Source: CAWGAJ01 sp963820545 (GTDB lineage Bacteria > Planctomycetota > Planctomycetia > Pirellulales > Thermoguttaceae). Taken from it: DNA of 64,000 nt. The stretch lies in the NCBI GenBank assembly GCA_963820545.1, contig CAWGAJ010000001.1:930001-994000 (forward strand), written 5' to 3'. Of the stretch, positions 8,392-17,978 are shown one piece after another (within the stretch, counting starts at the first letter, position 1; each line of letters begins with the position of its first letter). The position numbers and the translations under genes were made by a program. A model generated the notes under the pieces. It had not been told where the DNA came from and searched no databases. It saw only the letters and a program-made list of their open reading frames with translations.

Positions 8392-9725
8392 ATGTTCCGG
8401 TTGCACGACAAAACGCGGCGGCGGATTTGCTTGGCGTGTTTTTTTCTGCTCTGCGCGGCGCCTACTTTGGGGGCAGGAATATGGTGCTTGATGCGCCATC
8501 TACCCTGGACGGCTCAAAGCGAAGCCGAACGGCTGGGCAGTCAGCTCGGGCTGGAAGTCCGGCTCGGCGGCCTGAAATATCTGCGGCCGGGCGTGGTGCT
8601 CTATGAAGGTTTTGAATTGGCCGATCCGGAAACCAGCCAACTGTTGCTTCGCTGCCGGCTGCTTGAGGTTCAAGGACGAAAAATCTTCGACTCTCAAGGC
8701 AATGGCAAACCGCTGCTGGCGCTAACGGCCTGGCAACCGGAAATCGAAATCAGCGGATTGAACCAGTTGGGAGGACTTTTGCAGCGCATCATGCACAAAC
8801 AAACCGGCTGCTATGCCGATGATCTGCGCATCACGGCCGGGGAATTGACGTTGCAAGCCGGCGCCAACTCGCAAACGCTCGGCAATGTGGAGGGCACTCT
8901 GGACAATCTGCCCGGCGGCGTGCAGGCCATGGTGTCGTTTCGCCTGGCGGGCAAGGACACGCTTGAGCCCATAAAGATTCGCGTAGTGCGCAACCGGCAA
9001 AGCGCGCCGCCGGTAAGCGGTTTTGAGGTGCACACCGGCGGCGGCGAAGTGGCTTGCGAACTGCTGGCGCGGGACTTCCTGAACTTGGCGCACTTGGTCC
9101 GCAGTGCCGATTTCGCGGTTATCTTTGGGCCAATCAAGATTCCAGCGGCGCGAGATTGAATAATTGGACGGGCGAACTGACCGGCCAGTTTTTGGGCGTG
9201 GATTTGGGCCGGCTGGTGAGCGATAATTTTCCGCATAAACTCAGCGGCACGGCCGACGTGACGATCCAAGCCGCCCGTTTTCGTCACGGCCGGCTGGAAG
9301 AAGCCAGCGGCACCGTGGCCGGCGGACCGGGCGTGATCAGCCGTTCGCTGTTGGAAGCAGCGGTAAAGCATCTGGGACTTTTCAGCGACGCCGACCTGGC
9401 CTTGCTGGGCGATCAAGTGGCTTATGATCAATTGGCCATGGCCCTGTCTCTGGATAATCGGGGATTAAAGATTGAAGGACGATGCTCCTCCACGCAGCGG
9501 GGCATCATCATGACTAATCGGCAATTGGGTTTGGTGAGCGAACCCATGACCCAACCACAGCCGGTCACGGCGCTTATTCAAACCTTAGTGCCCGAGAGCA
9601 CGGTACAAGTGCCCGCCACCAATCAAACCGATTGGCTGGTGGGTCATCTGCCCATGCCCGAAGCGGCTGCTCCGGCGGCGCGCGAGGCCGCTTTGCCCGC
9701 TCCGCATCTGCGGCTGAGGCAATAG
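8392..9725 (+). CDS. AsmA-like secreted/membrane protein, frameshifted
   Basis: One protein of about 444 residues split by a frameshift. The first frame (8392-9159) begins with an arginine-rich start and one membrane helix (ICLACFFLLCAAPTLGAGIW), then beta-rich sequence. At about 9111-9113 reading must move into the frame that ends at 9725: SADF is followed in the second frame by RGYLWANQDSSG, and one extra T or C in the TTTC run would restore it. The remainder includes LGRLVSDNFPHKLSGTADVTIQAARF, typical of AsmA/TamB-type repeats. Such proteins act at or between the inner and outer membranes. Function here is unknown; family assignment is moderate. The break is probably a sequencing error but real decay cannot be excluded. 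Confidence 0.6.
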
Positions 9726-9748
9726 TAGCATCTCAGACCAGTTGGGTG

Positions 9749-9774
9749 GCACGGGCATTTTGCCCGTGCTTTTT
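9749..9774 (+). terminator. Rho-independent terminator
   Basis: GCACGGGCA (9749-9757) and TGCCCGTGC (9761-9769) form a tight hairpin with a 3-nt loop followed by five T residues. It lies 24 nt after the AsmA-like gene. Confidence 0.75.
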
Positions 9775-10033
9775 CACGGTCGTGTGGCACGGCCATCTTT
9801 TCCCTGTTTTTTCAGGCTTCCCTATGGTTGCAGTAATGCCCCATATATGTTAAAATAATCTAAACTTAAAAACTTCTAATAAAACCCTATTCTGATACAG
9901 GCAGCGGGGCGTCTTTCAGATATTTCTGCCATCCAATCTAAGTGGCAGGGTTTGTCTGCTTTTTCAATTCAAACGCTTATCAGGAGATAAGCATAATTAC
10001 TCATAGTATTTTTCCAATTATATTTCGCAGGGA
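9775..10033 (+). other. Leader region of the first PEP-CTERM gene
   Basis: No gene seen. A partial repeat of the preceding hairpin arm (GTGGCACGGCCATC) is followed by AT-rich sequence. A pair of complementary segments around GCCATCC...AAGTGGCAGGG (about 9929-9951) could form a small hairpin. It should contain the promoter for the gene at 10034. Confidence 0.35.
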
Positions 10034-11084
10034 ATGAACATGTTTAACAAACTCTTTATCATGGGCTTTTTAGCGGCGGCAATGCCGATCTTTAGCGGCA
10101 TTGCGGCCCAAGCGGTCACAATCGACCTGGTGACCGTGGGCAACCCGGGCAATGCACCCGACACTCGGTACTACGGCCGATCCATGGGCGCGGTGCCCTA
10201 CGTATACTCTATGGGCAAGTATGAGATCACCACCGGTCAGTATTGTGAATTCCTCAATGCCGTGGCTGCCACGGACACATACGGGCTATATAACTCGTAT
10301 ATGTCTATATCTGGAGCTGGAAGCTGCATGATTCGGCAATTAGGCAATTCAGACAGCTATACCTATCTGGTGGATGCCAATGGCGATGGCCTGGTGGATG
10401 CGAACTGGGTGAACCGGCCGGTAAACTTAGTTTGCTGGGGCGATGCAGCGCGTTTTTGCAACTGGCTGTACAATGGCCAGCCCAGCGGATTGCAGGACCT
10501 TTCGACTACCGAGGACGGCTCATATTTCCTTAACGGCGCGACGAGCTATGAAGCCTTGATAGCGGTGACGCGCAAAGCGAATGCCGGATGGGTGATCCCG
10601 ACCGAAAACGAATGGTACAAGGCCGCCTACCACAAAAACGACGGCGTGACGGGAAATTACTGGGACTATCCGACTGGCACAAACTCGGTACCGAGCAACA
10701 AAGTGTTGAATCCCGACCCGGGTAACAATGCGAACTACGCTTTTGCTATTGGCCTTCCGTATAACAGGACACCTATAGGCGAGTTCGAGAACTCCGAGAG
10801 TCCATACGGCACGTTCGATCAGGGCGGCAACGTTTGGGAATGGACCGAAGGGATTGTTTTTTATGAGTCCCATGGCAATGAGCGTGTATTCCGCGGAGGG
10901 TCGTATGCAAATGATCCATCTGCACTTGTGCGCAAATTATTGCGCCCTTGATAACCCGACGGACGAAAACAATCTATGCGGTTTCCGCATTGCATACGTT
11001 CCCGAACCTGGAGCGATTACAGTGTTTCTTGGCGGTGGGATTACATTCGGTCTGATTTGGTTTCTACGGCATCGGAAAATATAG
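10034..11084 (+). pseudogene. PEP-CTERM protein with formylglycine-generating-enzyme (SUMF1) fold, copy 1, frameshifted
   Basis: Signal peptide (residues about 5-28), then an FGE-sulfatase/SUMF1 domain with the motifs VNLVCWGDAARFCNWL, TENEWYKAAYHK and GGNVWEWTEG. Relative to copy 2 there is one extra base at about 10928-10930 (CTTGTGCGC against CTTGCCGC), so the frame from 10034 stops at 10951 while the C-terminal part, including the sorting tail VPEPGAITVFLGGG, is encoded in another frame to 11084. The catalytic cysteines of true formylglycine-generating enzymes are absent from the RGGS region, so a sulfatase-activating role is unlikely. PEP-CTERM proteins are processed by an exosortase, not seen in this window. 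If the extra base is real, the protein would lose its sorting tail. Confidence 0.8.
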
Positions 11085-11379
11085 TTTTTTGAACCTATTC
11101 ATAGGAATTGCATTTACCTTCTTATTATCTTAGAGGCAGCGTTCACGACTTAACCTAAGCGATTATCAGTAGTCGATAGCCCGGATGGTTCTCAGGTACA
11201 GCCGCTAGTCTATCCAATCTAATTTGTCACGTTGGATAACGCGACCAAGCCGACCTTGCTCCGCATGGTGCCCGATGGTGATCGTCGGCGCCCGGCTTTA
11301 AAGCCAGTTCGGTGAGTTTACACGGGCAAGATAGTGCTATTTTATATTAACGGACTCAGGTTTTTTTTTACCGAAGGGA
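11085..11379 (+). other. Spacer between the tandem PEP-CTERM genes
   Basis: No gene seen. Near 11249-11300 there is a degenerate copy of the GACC...GGTGCCCGATGGTG element found at 29665 and 31831. The last 30 nt include a run of T residues before the copy 2 start. Confidence 0.4.
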
Positions 11380-12441
11380 ATGAACATGTTTAACAACCTC
11401 TTTATCATGGGCTTTTTAGCGGCGGCAATGCCGATCTTTAGCGGCATTGCGGCCCAAGCGGTCACAATCGACCTGGTGACCGTGGGCAACCCGGGCAATG
11501 CACCCGACACTCGGTACTACGGCCGATCCATGGGCGCGGTGCCCTACGTATACTCTATGGGCAAGTATGAGATCACCACCGGTCAGTATTGTGAATTCCT
11601 CAACGCCGTGGCTGCCACGGACACATACGGGCTATATAACTCGTACATGTCTATATCTGGAGCTGGAAGATGCATGATTCGACAATTGGGCAGTTCAGGC
11701 AACTATACCTATCTGGTGGATGCCAATGGCGATGGCCAGGTGGATGCGGACTGGGTGAACCGGCCGGTAAACTTAGTTTGCTGGGGCGATGCAGCGCGTT
11801 TTTGCAACTGGCTATACAATGGCCAGCCCAGCGGATTGCAGGACCTTTCGACCACCGAGGACGGCTCATATTTCCTTAACGGCGCGACGAGCTATGAGGC
11901 CTTGATAGCGGTGACGCGCAAAGCGAATGCCGGATGGGTGATCCCGACCGAAAACGAGTGGTACAAGGCCGCCTACCACAAAAACGACGGCGTGACTGGG
12001 CATTACTGGGACTATCCGACTGGCACAAACTCGGTACCGAGTTGCTTGATTGTGAATCCCGACCCGGGCAACAATGCGAACTTCTCTGGCCTGGGTGGCC
12101 CCACGATTGGCGGCCCATACTGGAGAACAGAGGTAGGCGAGTTCGAGAACTCCGAGAGTCCATACGGCACGTTCGATCAGGGCGGCAACGTTTGGGAATG
12201 GACCGAAGGCATTGTTTTTCGCGAATCCCAGGGCAATGAGCGTGTATTGCGCGGAGGGTCGGAACAAGATGACTCATCTGCACTTGCCGCATACTACTAC
12301 GCCATTGATTACCCGACGGATGAAAGCACTCTATTCGGATTCCGCGTTGCATACGTTCCCGAACCTGGTGCGATTACAGTGTTTCTTGGCGGTGGGATTA
12401 CATTCGGTCTGATTTGGTTACTACGGCATCGGAAAATATAG
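11380..12441 (+). CDS. PEP-CTERM protein with formylglycine-generating-enzyme (SUMF1) fold, copy 2
   Basis: 353 residues and intact. Signal peptide, SUMF1/C-type-lectin-like domain, and a C-terminal tail of the PEP-CTERM type: VPEPGAITVFLGGG, a hydrophobic helix, then LLRHRKI. It is nearly identical to copy 1 for the first 225 residues or so, then differs strongly at about 226-250 and again around the RGGS segment (about 295-330). Duplication covers from about 10 nt before the start codon to about 20 nt after the stop. The FGE active-site cysteines are missing, so it is more likely a binding or structural exported protein. The variable segments correspond to the ligand-binding face of this fold; this is inference. 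Confidence 0.85.
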   Translation: MNMFNNLFIMGFLAAAMPIFSGIAAQAVTIDLVTVGNPGNAPDTRYYGRSMGAVPYVYSMGKYEITTGQYCEFLNAVAATDTYGLYNSYMSISGAGRCMIRQLGSSGNYTYLVDANGDGQVDADWVNRPVNLVCWGDAARFCNWLYNGQPSGLQDLSTTEDGSYFLNGATSYEALIAVTRKANAGWVIPTENEWYKAAYHKNDGVTGHYWDYPTGTNSVPSCLIVNPDPGNNANFSGLGGPTIGGPYWRTEVGEFENSESPYGTFDQGGNVWEWTEGIVFRESQGNERVLRGGSEQDDSSALAAYYYAIDYPTDESTLFGFRVAYVPEPGAITVFLGGGITFGLIWLLRHRKI

Positions 12442-12480
12442 TTTTTTGAACCTATTCAATAATATCTTGCCTGCGTTATT

Positions 12481-12711
12481 ACACAGCGGCACTGACCAAA
12501 CGCCAGTAGAACCCAACATGCATGGAATCGTGTAACGACGTTCCCACGCAGGAGCGTGAGAACGAGGGAAAGGCAGGAGCATGGGAACGAGGGAAAATAT
12601 TCCGGCGGTCGTTGACCGCCGGCTATCTCGGAAAGAGCCTTTAGTACGCTATGGACACGCTCAGCTTGCCCGTGCTATTTCATAGCGGCACTGGCAAGAC
12701 GCCAGTGGCAC
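12481..12711. repeat. Cluster of REP-like palindromes
   Basis: Between the PEP-CTERM gene and the convergent ccsA lie several short palindromes: two related copies of AGCGGCACTG..CGCCAGT (12481-12512 and 12682-12711), a GTTCCCACG...GGGAACGAG element with a second half-copy (12540-12592), and CCGGCGGTCGTTGACCGCC (from 12602). Relatives of the GTTCCCA element recur at 39078, 39132, 46532 and 49191. They may act as terminators between convergent genes. Confidence 0.6.
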
Positions 12712-12722
12712 ACAAAAGCACC

Positions 12723-15452
12723 TCAGCCGGCTGACGCTGGCCGGTCGCCTGAGTGGATTTCCAGGTTGTATCGCAAGGCGGCGGCGATGACAAAGAGCCA
12801 ATTGACGAGCACGGCCGTGCCGACTTCAAATTGTCCGCCGGCACCGGAGGCGTAAGAATGCAATCCGCTGCCGAGGAAGAAGTTCACGCCATACCAGGCC
12901 ATCAGAATGGCCGTGGCCCCCAGCACCGAACCGATTGCCAGGCCGAAATTGCCCGTCCAACCCGCATATCGGCCGTGCAGGACCGCCACGTAGACCAAAA
13001 GCGACACCAAGGCCCAAACTTCCTTGGCGTCCCAACCCCAAAAACGTCCCCAGGCCACGTCGGCCCAAAGGGCGCCGAGGATCGTGCCCGCGGCCAACAA
13101 GAGCACGGCCACTTGCGTGGCTTTGTAAATAAAATTTGCCAGAGTTTCGCAGATTTCGGGCGGAAGGTGCGCGGGAGAGGGGAGATCCGCATCGCGATAA
13201 TGTCCTAGAAGATAATATCCCAAGGCAATGTTGCCCAATCCCCAGGCCAATGCGCCGGCGCCGTAACTGGCCGTGATCGTCAGCACGTGGACAAAGAGCC
13301 AGAAATTGTCGCGGAGTATGGGACGCGGCGAGGCCAGGCCGCGGCGCATTATTTCAGGCGGGGCAAAATAGGCGATCAAAGCCACTAAAAAACACACTGC
13401 CGCGCCGACCAAGACAAAGGCCTTTCGGTCCAGGACCCGGCCGAGCGGTTCGCGCCAGCCTGGAGCGAACAGCATATATGGAATAGTAAACAGACTGATT
13501 GCCATTGCCGGGATAAGTCGGGGTAAATAATAAAGTCCCATAAGCAACACGCTCCAACCCACAAGCCAAACCATTAGACTGCCGATCGTGGGCAGCGACT
13601 CGCCTAGATTGGTTTTCGGCAAGAGGTTGAAATATCCCTGGCCGGGTCGGCCGGGCAGAATGATCAGTTTGGTGAAGAGCCAGTAAGTTATCCCAACGCG
13701 GAACACCAGATTAGACCAGCGAACTTTATCTATCCAAGAATGCTCGTCCTGTAATGTCTGGTTGATATTGGCTTTTATTCGCTGCGCAATGTAATTGATT
13801 TTTTTGGGCAAAGAGGTTAATCCCCAGGCAAGGTGCCAGCCCGGCCAGGTGATCGGCAAAAGGGCAAACCAAAGTCCCAAGACCGCCACGCAGAGGGCCA
13901 CGAACAAGGTGGTTTCGAACATGCCGGTCAAGGGCACAAGACCGGTGATGTACCCGCGCAAGGCAAAACCGCAGATCGTGATCGCTTGTCCGGCCGCGAG
14001 CACGGCCACGCCCAGCCAAAAAAACGGTTTGCGAAACATGCCCACGGCCAAGGCCAAAAAGCCCAGGGCGATCAGACTTAACAACCAGGACCAGAAAAAC
14101 GGATCGAGCGAATTGTAAAAAACCTCCATCCGGGAAAAACCTCTACTCGGATATGCGGTGGCGACCAGGAGATTGTCGTCGCGATGCAGGATGGGCAATT
14201 TGTCGCGCAGCGGCTCGACCTGGGCGGCGAACTCGCGCAGGGACAAGGCAAATTGGTTCATAGCGGCTTGAAATTCCTCGGGCCGCCGGGGATTGTCGCG
14301 ATCCGTGTACGCGGCGGCAAGCCGGTTAAACGACTGGCGAATGTTGCGCAAGGCGGCTTGGGGATAAGATCGCATTAGAGTCTCGGAACCGAAAAGCAGC
14401 GTTTGCAGACTAAGCCAAGGTTGGGCATCGTCCTCGGGCGTGCGATTTTCTTCCAACGCGCCGGCATTAAGCGCGGGAACCAGGCGCAATTGATCGCCGT
14501 CGTCGTACAAGGCGGCGTGCATTTCGTAGGCCTCGTGCATCAAATCGGCGGCCAGAGAAGCGAGAACTTTGTCGCCCTTTTTTAGAAGTTCTTTTGCCAG
14601 TTTATCGGCGGCGTCATGGAACAAGCCCACGGGCGGCTCGATCTTTTCCAAAGCGAATTGATCGCCATGGGCCGCGACGATCAATTGCCGGAGGGATTCG
14701 TCAAGAACTTTGCTGGTCTGGCTTATTGTGTCGTCCAACTTGAAATCATGGAAGCGCTGCAAATCTAAGGCGAGTTTTTCCCAGGCGTCGGCGGCGGTGC
14801 TTAAGCGCTCGTAAAAACGCCGCGGCTTTTCCCGGGATGCTTGGGGAGAATAGATCAGGGCGCGATAGCGCACATAAGCCTCGATCAGTTCTTTCACGCC
14901 CTTGTCCACGCCAAGGGGCTTGAACTTATCGCCTTCGGCCTTTGCCCGGACTTGCAACTCGGCCCAGCGCCGGCCAAGTTCCGGGCAGTTTTCCACTTGC
15001 TGGGGCGAGACGTATCGCAAGCGGCGGCCTTGCCCATCAAGGAGCGGCAAGTTGAGCACTTCCTGGCGGAGTTGTTCATGTTCGGCTTTTAAGAACGGCA
15101 CGCGCTGCCACTTCTCCGGCTCGACTAACCAACTGAGCAGCAGTTCCTCGGGAATGAATTTGCGCGGGGCGCCTTGGGGGAACAATTTCTGGGCCTCGGC
15201 ATATTCTGGAGGACTGGGATCTTCGTCTAAAGGGGTGTCGGCCAACGCGAGCGTGGGATGGGTCCGGCCGCAGATGGTCTCGATGGTCTGCCGGGCAAAG
15301 GTGTCCAGGGGCATGAGCCGGCCGGCGTCAGAAACGGGCAGATTGCGCCAGACGGTCCAGTCCAGGGCGTCTTTTTCCGCGGCAAAGGCAAAGTCCAGGG
15401 CCGTTAGGAACAAAAAAAGGATCAACGAAATTATTCGCAGCAAGTTATGCAT
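12723..15452 (-). CDS. ccsA: Cytochrome c biogenesis protein CcsA with large extra-cytoplasmic domain
   Basis: 909 residues from the ATG at 15452, which overlaps the stop of the upstream resB-like gene by 8 nt; an alternative start at 15494 lies well inside that gene. An N-terminal membrane/signal segment is followed by about 420 mostly polar residues outside the membrane (beginning DWTVWRNLPVSDAGRLMPLDTFARQ), then many membrane helices. The heme-handling motif WGRFWGWDAKEVW lies at about 801-813, followed by a conserved His in GSGLHSYASG. With Ccs1/ResB it exports heme and attaches it to apocytochromes (system II). CcsA is usually 300-400 residues, so the long N-terminal half is an addition seen in planctomycete and related proteins. 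The last helix and tail end at 12723. Confidence 0.9.
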   Translation of the reverse strand: MHNLLRIISLILFLFLTALDFAFAAEKDALDWTVWRNLPVSDAGRLMPLDTFARQTIETICGRTHPTLALADTPLDEDPSPPEYAEAQKLFPQGAPRKFIPEELLLSWLVEPEKWQRVPFLKAEHEQLRQEVLNLPLLDGQGRRLRYVSPQQVENCPELGRRWAELQVRAKAEGDKFKPLGVDKGVKELIEAYVRYRALIYSPQASREKPRRFYERLSTAADAWEKLALDLQRFHDFKLDDTISQTSKVLDESLRQLIVAAHGDQFALEKIEPPVGLFHDAADKLAKELLKKGDKVLASLAADLMHEAYEMHAALYDDGDQLRLVPALNAGALEENRTPEDDAQPWLSLQTLLFGSETLMRSYPQAALRNIRQSFNRLAAAYTDRDNPRRPEEFQAAMNQFALSLREFAAQVEPLRDKLPILHRDDNLLVATAYPSRGFSRMEVFYNSLDPFFWSWLLSLIALGFLALAVGMFRKPFFWLGVAVLAAGQAITICGFALRGYITGLVPLTGMFETTLFVALCVAVLGLWFALLPITWPGWHLAWGLTSLPKKINYIAQRIKANINQTLQDEHSWIDKVRWSNLVFRVGITYWLFTKLIILPGRPGQGYFNLLPKTNLGESLPTIGSLMVWLVGWSVLLMGLYYLPRLIPAMAISLFTIPYMLFAPGWREPLGRVLDRKAFVLVGAAVCFLVALIAYFAPPEIMRRGLASPRPILRDNFWLFVHVLTITASYGAGALAWGLGNIALGYYLLGHYRDADLPSPAHLPPEICETLANFIYKATQVAVLLLAAGTILGALWADVAWGRFWGWDAKEVWALVSLLVYVAVLHGRYAGWTGNFGLAIGSVLGATAILMAWYGVNFFLGSGLHSYASGAGGQFEVGTAVLVNWLFVIAAALRYNLEIHSGDRPASAG

Positions 15453-17493
15453 TATTTGAATCGCGCACGAAATATTTTCGCAGGGAGTATACAATGGCGA
15501 TGCCCAGGATGATCAACAGGCTGCCGGTGTATTTTAATGCCCGGCCGGGATCGTGGGATACGGTTAAAACGGAAAGATATATCTGATCGCGCGAACGATC
15601 ATCGCCGGCCAGGGATTGAAATTGCGGGCTGCCGGGTTTCCAGGGGCCGTCGAAACTGGATTGGAACAATCGCCAAGTGCGGCCGCTTTGCGGATCGGTA
15701 AAATCCACCGGGGCATTGAGCGTGATGAAGACGTTTTTTTGCAAGGCGTTGTGGGGTGCATGGCGATCAACAAAGTCAACCAGGCTGGAATAATGCGAGG
15801 ACATGCCGCTGCCCGGATCGAGTTTGGCCTGGAACTTGCGCAGATAAACCGAAAAACCCAAATCGACGGCATCCTGCGGCATAGTAACGGTCACGCGGCG
15901 GGCGGGCGACTCGACCACGTGCCGGGCAAGGGTTTTGGGCGACTGTTCACTGGCGCCGACAAGCCAGAACTCATCGGTCGCATCATCGACCGTCAGGCGC
16001 AATTGGACGGCATTTTCTCCGGCTTTTTCCTGATTCTTGTCAAAGGGCAGGGGCTCTAATCGCCAATCGGGCTGGGGGCTGGAAATCAAGGATTCCAGGC
16101 TGACGCGAATTGCCGCGGACGTGTTTTCAAAGGCCACGATGCTTGTGCCGAGCGAATCTTTGCCGCTTTGCATGTTGGGCCAAGGGCCAATTGCTTTGAG
16201 GATTGAGGACTGCCATTGGCGATAATAGAGTTTGCCGTCCCGGCCCTGGATGATGTCGAGCCGGGGGGCACGGGCGTCGAGCAGGGCTTCGGGGCTGGGT
16301 TGGTTTTCTTCCTCGTTGATGTATTCCGCCGGGGCCGGAAACCAATATGTGCCGAAGACGCCGTCTTTGTAATCCTGGCGGTTAAATGCCGGCAGGGAAG
16401 CGTAAAGTGTCATAGATTGCGGCGGTCCGCTGGGATTGTGAATCTGTAACTCGACGCCGGGCAGGCGCATGCCCATGGTTTGAGGATGCAAGGCGATTAG
16501 TTCCACTTTAAAGCCGGTATTGCCCAGGGGAAGGCGCGATTTATCGCGCAACTTTTCCAGGGAAAAATGATGGGACTGGCCCTGGGCATAAAGCACCACT
16601 TCTCCGCTAGGATCCAAGGGTTCTTGGGGAGCGCTGTGGAGGAAGGCGTGGGTTTCGGCCGCGCAAGAGGCCAGCCAAAAAAGGATCCTCTGCCCGCCGG
16701 GCAATTTCAAGCGATCGCCAATGCCGCCGGGGCGGTCGGAGACATGAGAATCGGCAGGGGGCGCAACGGCCAGTTCCAATCGCAGGGGCTGTTGCTCGGC
16801 AACGTCGATGGGCAATGCCGGTTCCACTTGGAGCATGATCCGCGGAATGGACAGTTGCCGGCAGCGGCTGTAGTAGTTCAAGGCCTCCAGACAAAGGCCG
16901 TTGCGATCGAGAAGTTTTCCCTGGCTGCGTCGGGCCAAGCGCCAAGGAAGCCAGAATAATTTGGTTTGATAGTCGTCCCAATTGAATGGTCCGCCGGCAA
17001 AGGGAAGATGCAAGGTTTGCAGGGCGTTTTCGTGGTTATCGGCGGATGAGGAATTTTTGGGAGCGATCTGGATGACAATCTGCTGGGAGTCTTGGTAGGC
17101 TCGGGCGGACGAACGACCTTCGACAACGGGCAAGCGGGCTTCGATCCCGCCGCGCCAACTCAACAAACAACCCGCCATTAACACTAAAATCCCCAGATGC
17201 GTAATCACAAAGCCAACCTGGCGGCGCTGCCAGGGGAAACGGACCAGAGCGGCAAAAAGGACATTCAATGCCAAGAATATATTAATCGCCAAAAACCAGC
17301 GGGTTTCATAAATCGCGAAATGCACGGCGGACGTGCCGTAGGAACTTTCCAAAAACGAGGCCCAGGCAATCAGGCCCGCGTACAAGGCGATTAAAACCAC
17401 GGCCAAGCGCAGCGAGGCCAATAAGCGGACAAGGCCCAAAAACATGCGCGGGAGCAGGGGAGAGGCAATGGAACTGGCGGGCGTGATGGACAT
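15445..17493 (-). CDS. resB: Cytochrome c biogenesis protein ResB/Ccs1
   Basis: 682 residues. Three membrane helices near the N-terminus (LRLAVVLIALYAGLIAWASF, FLAINIFLALNVLFAALVRF, VGFVITHLGILVLMAGCLL), a large outer domain to about residue 640, and a last helix (SLLIILGIAIVYSLRKYF), the ResB layout. It partners CcsA in system II cytochrome c maturation, holding the apocytochrome and heme at the outer face of the membrane. Its stop overlaps the ccsA start by 8 nt, so the two are translationally coupled. The gene upstream on the same strand begins 30 nt away. Confidence 0.88.
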   Translation of the reverse strand: MSITPASSIASPLLPRMFLGLVRLLASLRLAVVLIALYAGLIAWASFLESSYGTSAVHFAIYETRWFLAINIFLALNVLFAALVRFPWQRRQVGFVITHLGILVLMAGCLLSWRGGIEARLPVVEGRSSARAYQDSQQIVIQIAPKNSSSADNHENALQTLHLPFAGGPFNWDDYQTKLFWLPWRLARRSQGKLLDRNGLCLEALNYYSRCRQLSIPRIMLQVEPALPIDVAEQQPLRLELAVAPPADSHVSDRPGGIGDRLKLPGGQRILFWLASCAAETHAFLHSAPQEPLDPSGEVVLYAQGQSHHFSLEKLRDKSRLPLGNTGFKVELIALHPQTMGMRLPGVELQIHNPSGPPQSMTLYASLPAFNRQDYKDGVFGTYWFPAPAEYINEEENQPSPEALLDARAPRLDIIQGRDGKLYYRQWQSSILKAIGPWPNMQSGKDSLGTSIVAFENTSAAIRVSLESLISSPQPDWRLEPLPFDKNQEKAGENAVQLRLTVDDATDEFWLVGASEQSPKTLARHVVESPARRVTVTMPQDAVDLGFSVYLRKFQAKLDPGSGMSSHYSSLVDFVDRHAPHNALQKNVFITLNAPVDFTDPQSGRTWRLFQSSFDGPWKPGSPQFQSLAGDDRSRDQIYLSVLTVSHDPGRALKYTGSLLIILGIAIVYSLRKYFVRDSNNA

Positions 17494-17522
17494 GCAAGGA
17501 AGGACGTGGTCGGGATGCCGGA

Positions 17523-17909
17523 TTAACGCACGGTATGGGTGTCGGAAGCGCCTGTTTGCTGGCGATCTTTCTCTGGGGGCGGTTGAACGCGATCGCGCGC
17601 CAAGGTTTTGAATTGTTTAAACAACTCGGCATGTTCGCGTTCGTAATTGGTCAGTTGGCGGCGATCCAAGTCGGCTTGCTTTTTCAGCAGGGCGACTTCT
17701 TCCTCGGCTTGGATCAAGTTGTTTTCCAGGTTGCGGTCGTGGTTTTTGAGATTCTCGATTTCGGCCAACTGGGCGTGATTTTGCTGGGAGAGGACGCGAT
17801 TTTGGGTTTGCGCCTCGTTAAGATTTGTCTTGCTAGTAAAGAGACAGCCGGAGAATAGAGCGATTTGGCCGCAGATCAGAGAAACCTGCCAGAGTCTTGG
17901 GCCCATCAT
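17523..17909 (-). CDS. Small coiled-coil lipoprotein
   Basis: 128 residues. A lipobox (LFSGC, Cys at 22) follows a short hydrophobic signal, so the mature protein is lipid-anchored. Residues about 30-105 form a continuous predicted coiled coil rich in Glu, Gln, Asn and Leu (QNRVLSQQNHAQLAEIENL). A Pro-rich tail follows. The start has a strong SD (AAGGAG) upstream; two ATG codons are adjacent and either could be used. It lies in the same transcription direction as resB-ccsA, 29 nt upstream, and may belong to that operon. Function unknown. Confidence 0.7.
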   Translation of the reverse strand: MMGPRLWQVSLICGQIALFSGCLFTSKTNLNEAQTQNRVLSQQNHAQLAEIENLKNHDRNLENNLIQAEEEVALLKKQADLDRRQLTNYEREHAELFKQFKTLARDRVQPPPEKDRQQTGASDTHTVR

Positions 17910-17978
17910 GATTCGACTCCTTTCGAATCGCCGGATTTAATAATCCCAGGGATGGCAATCCCCGGGCTTGAAGATCTT

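Noticed and set aside
10034..12441. Functional formylglycine-generating enzymes
   Set aside because: The catalytic cysteines expected near the RGGS segment are absent and no sulfatase gene is nearby.
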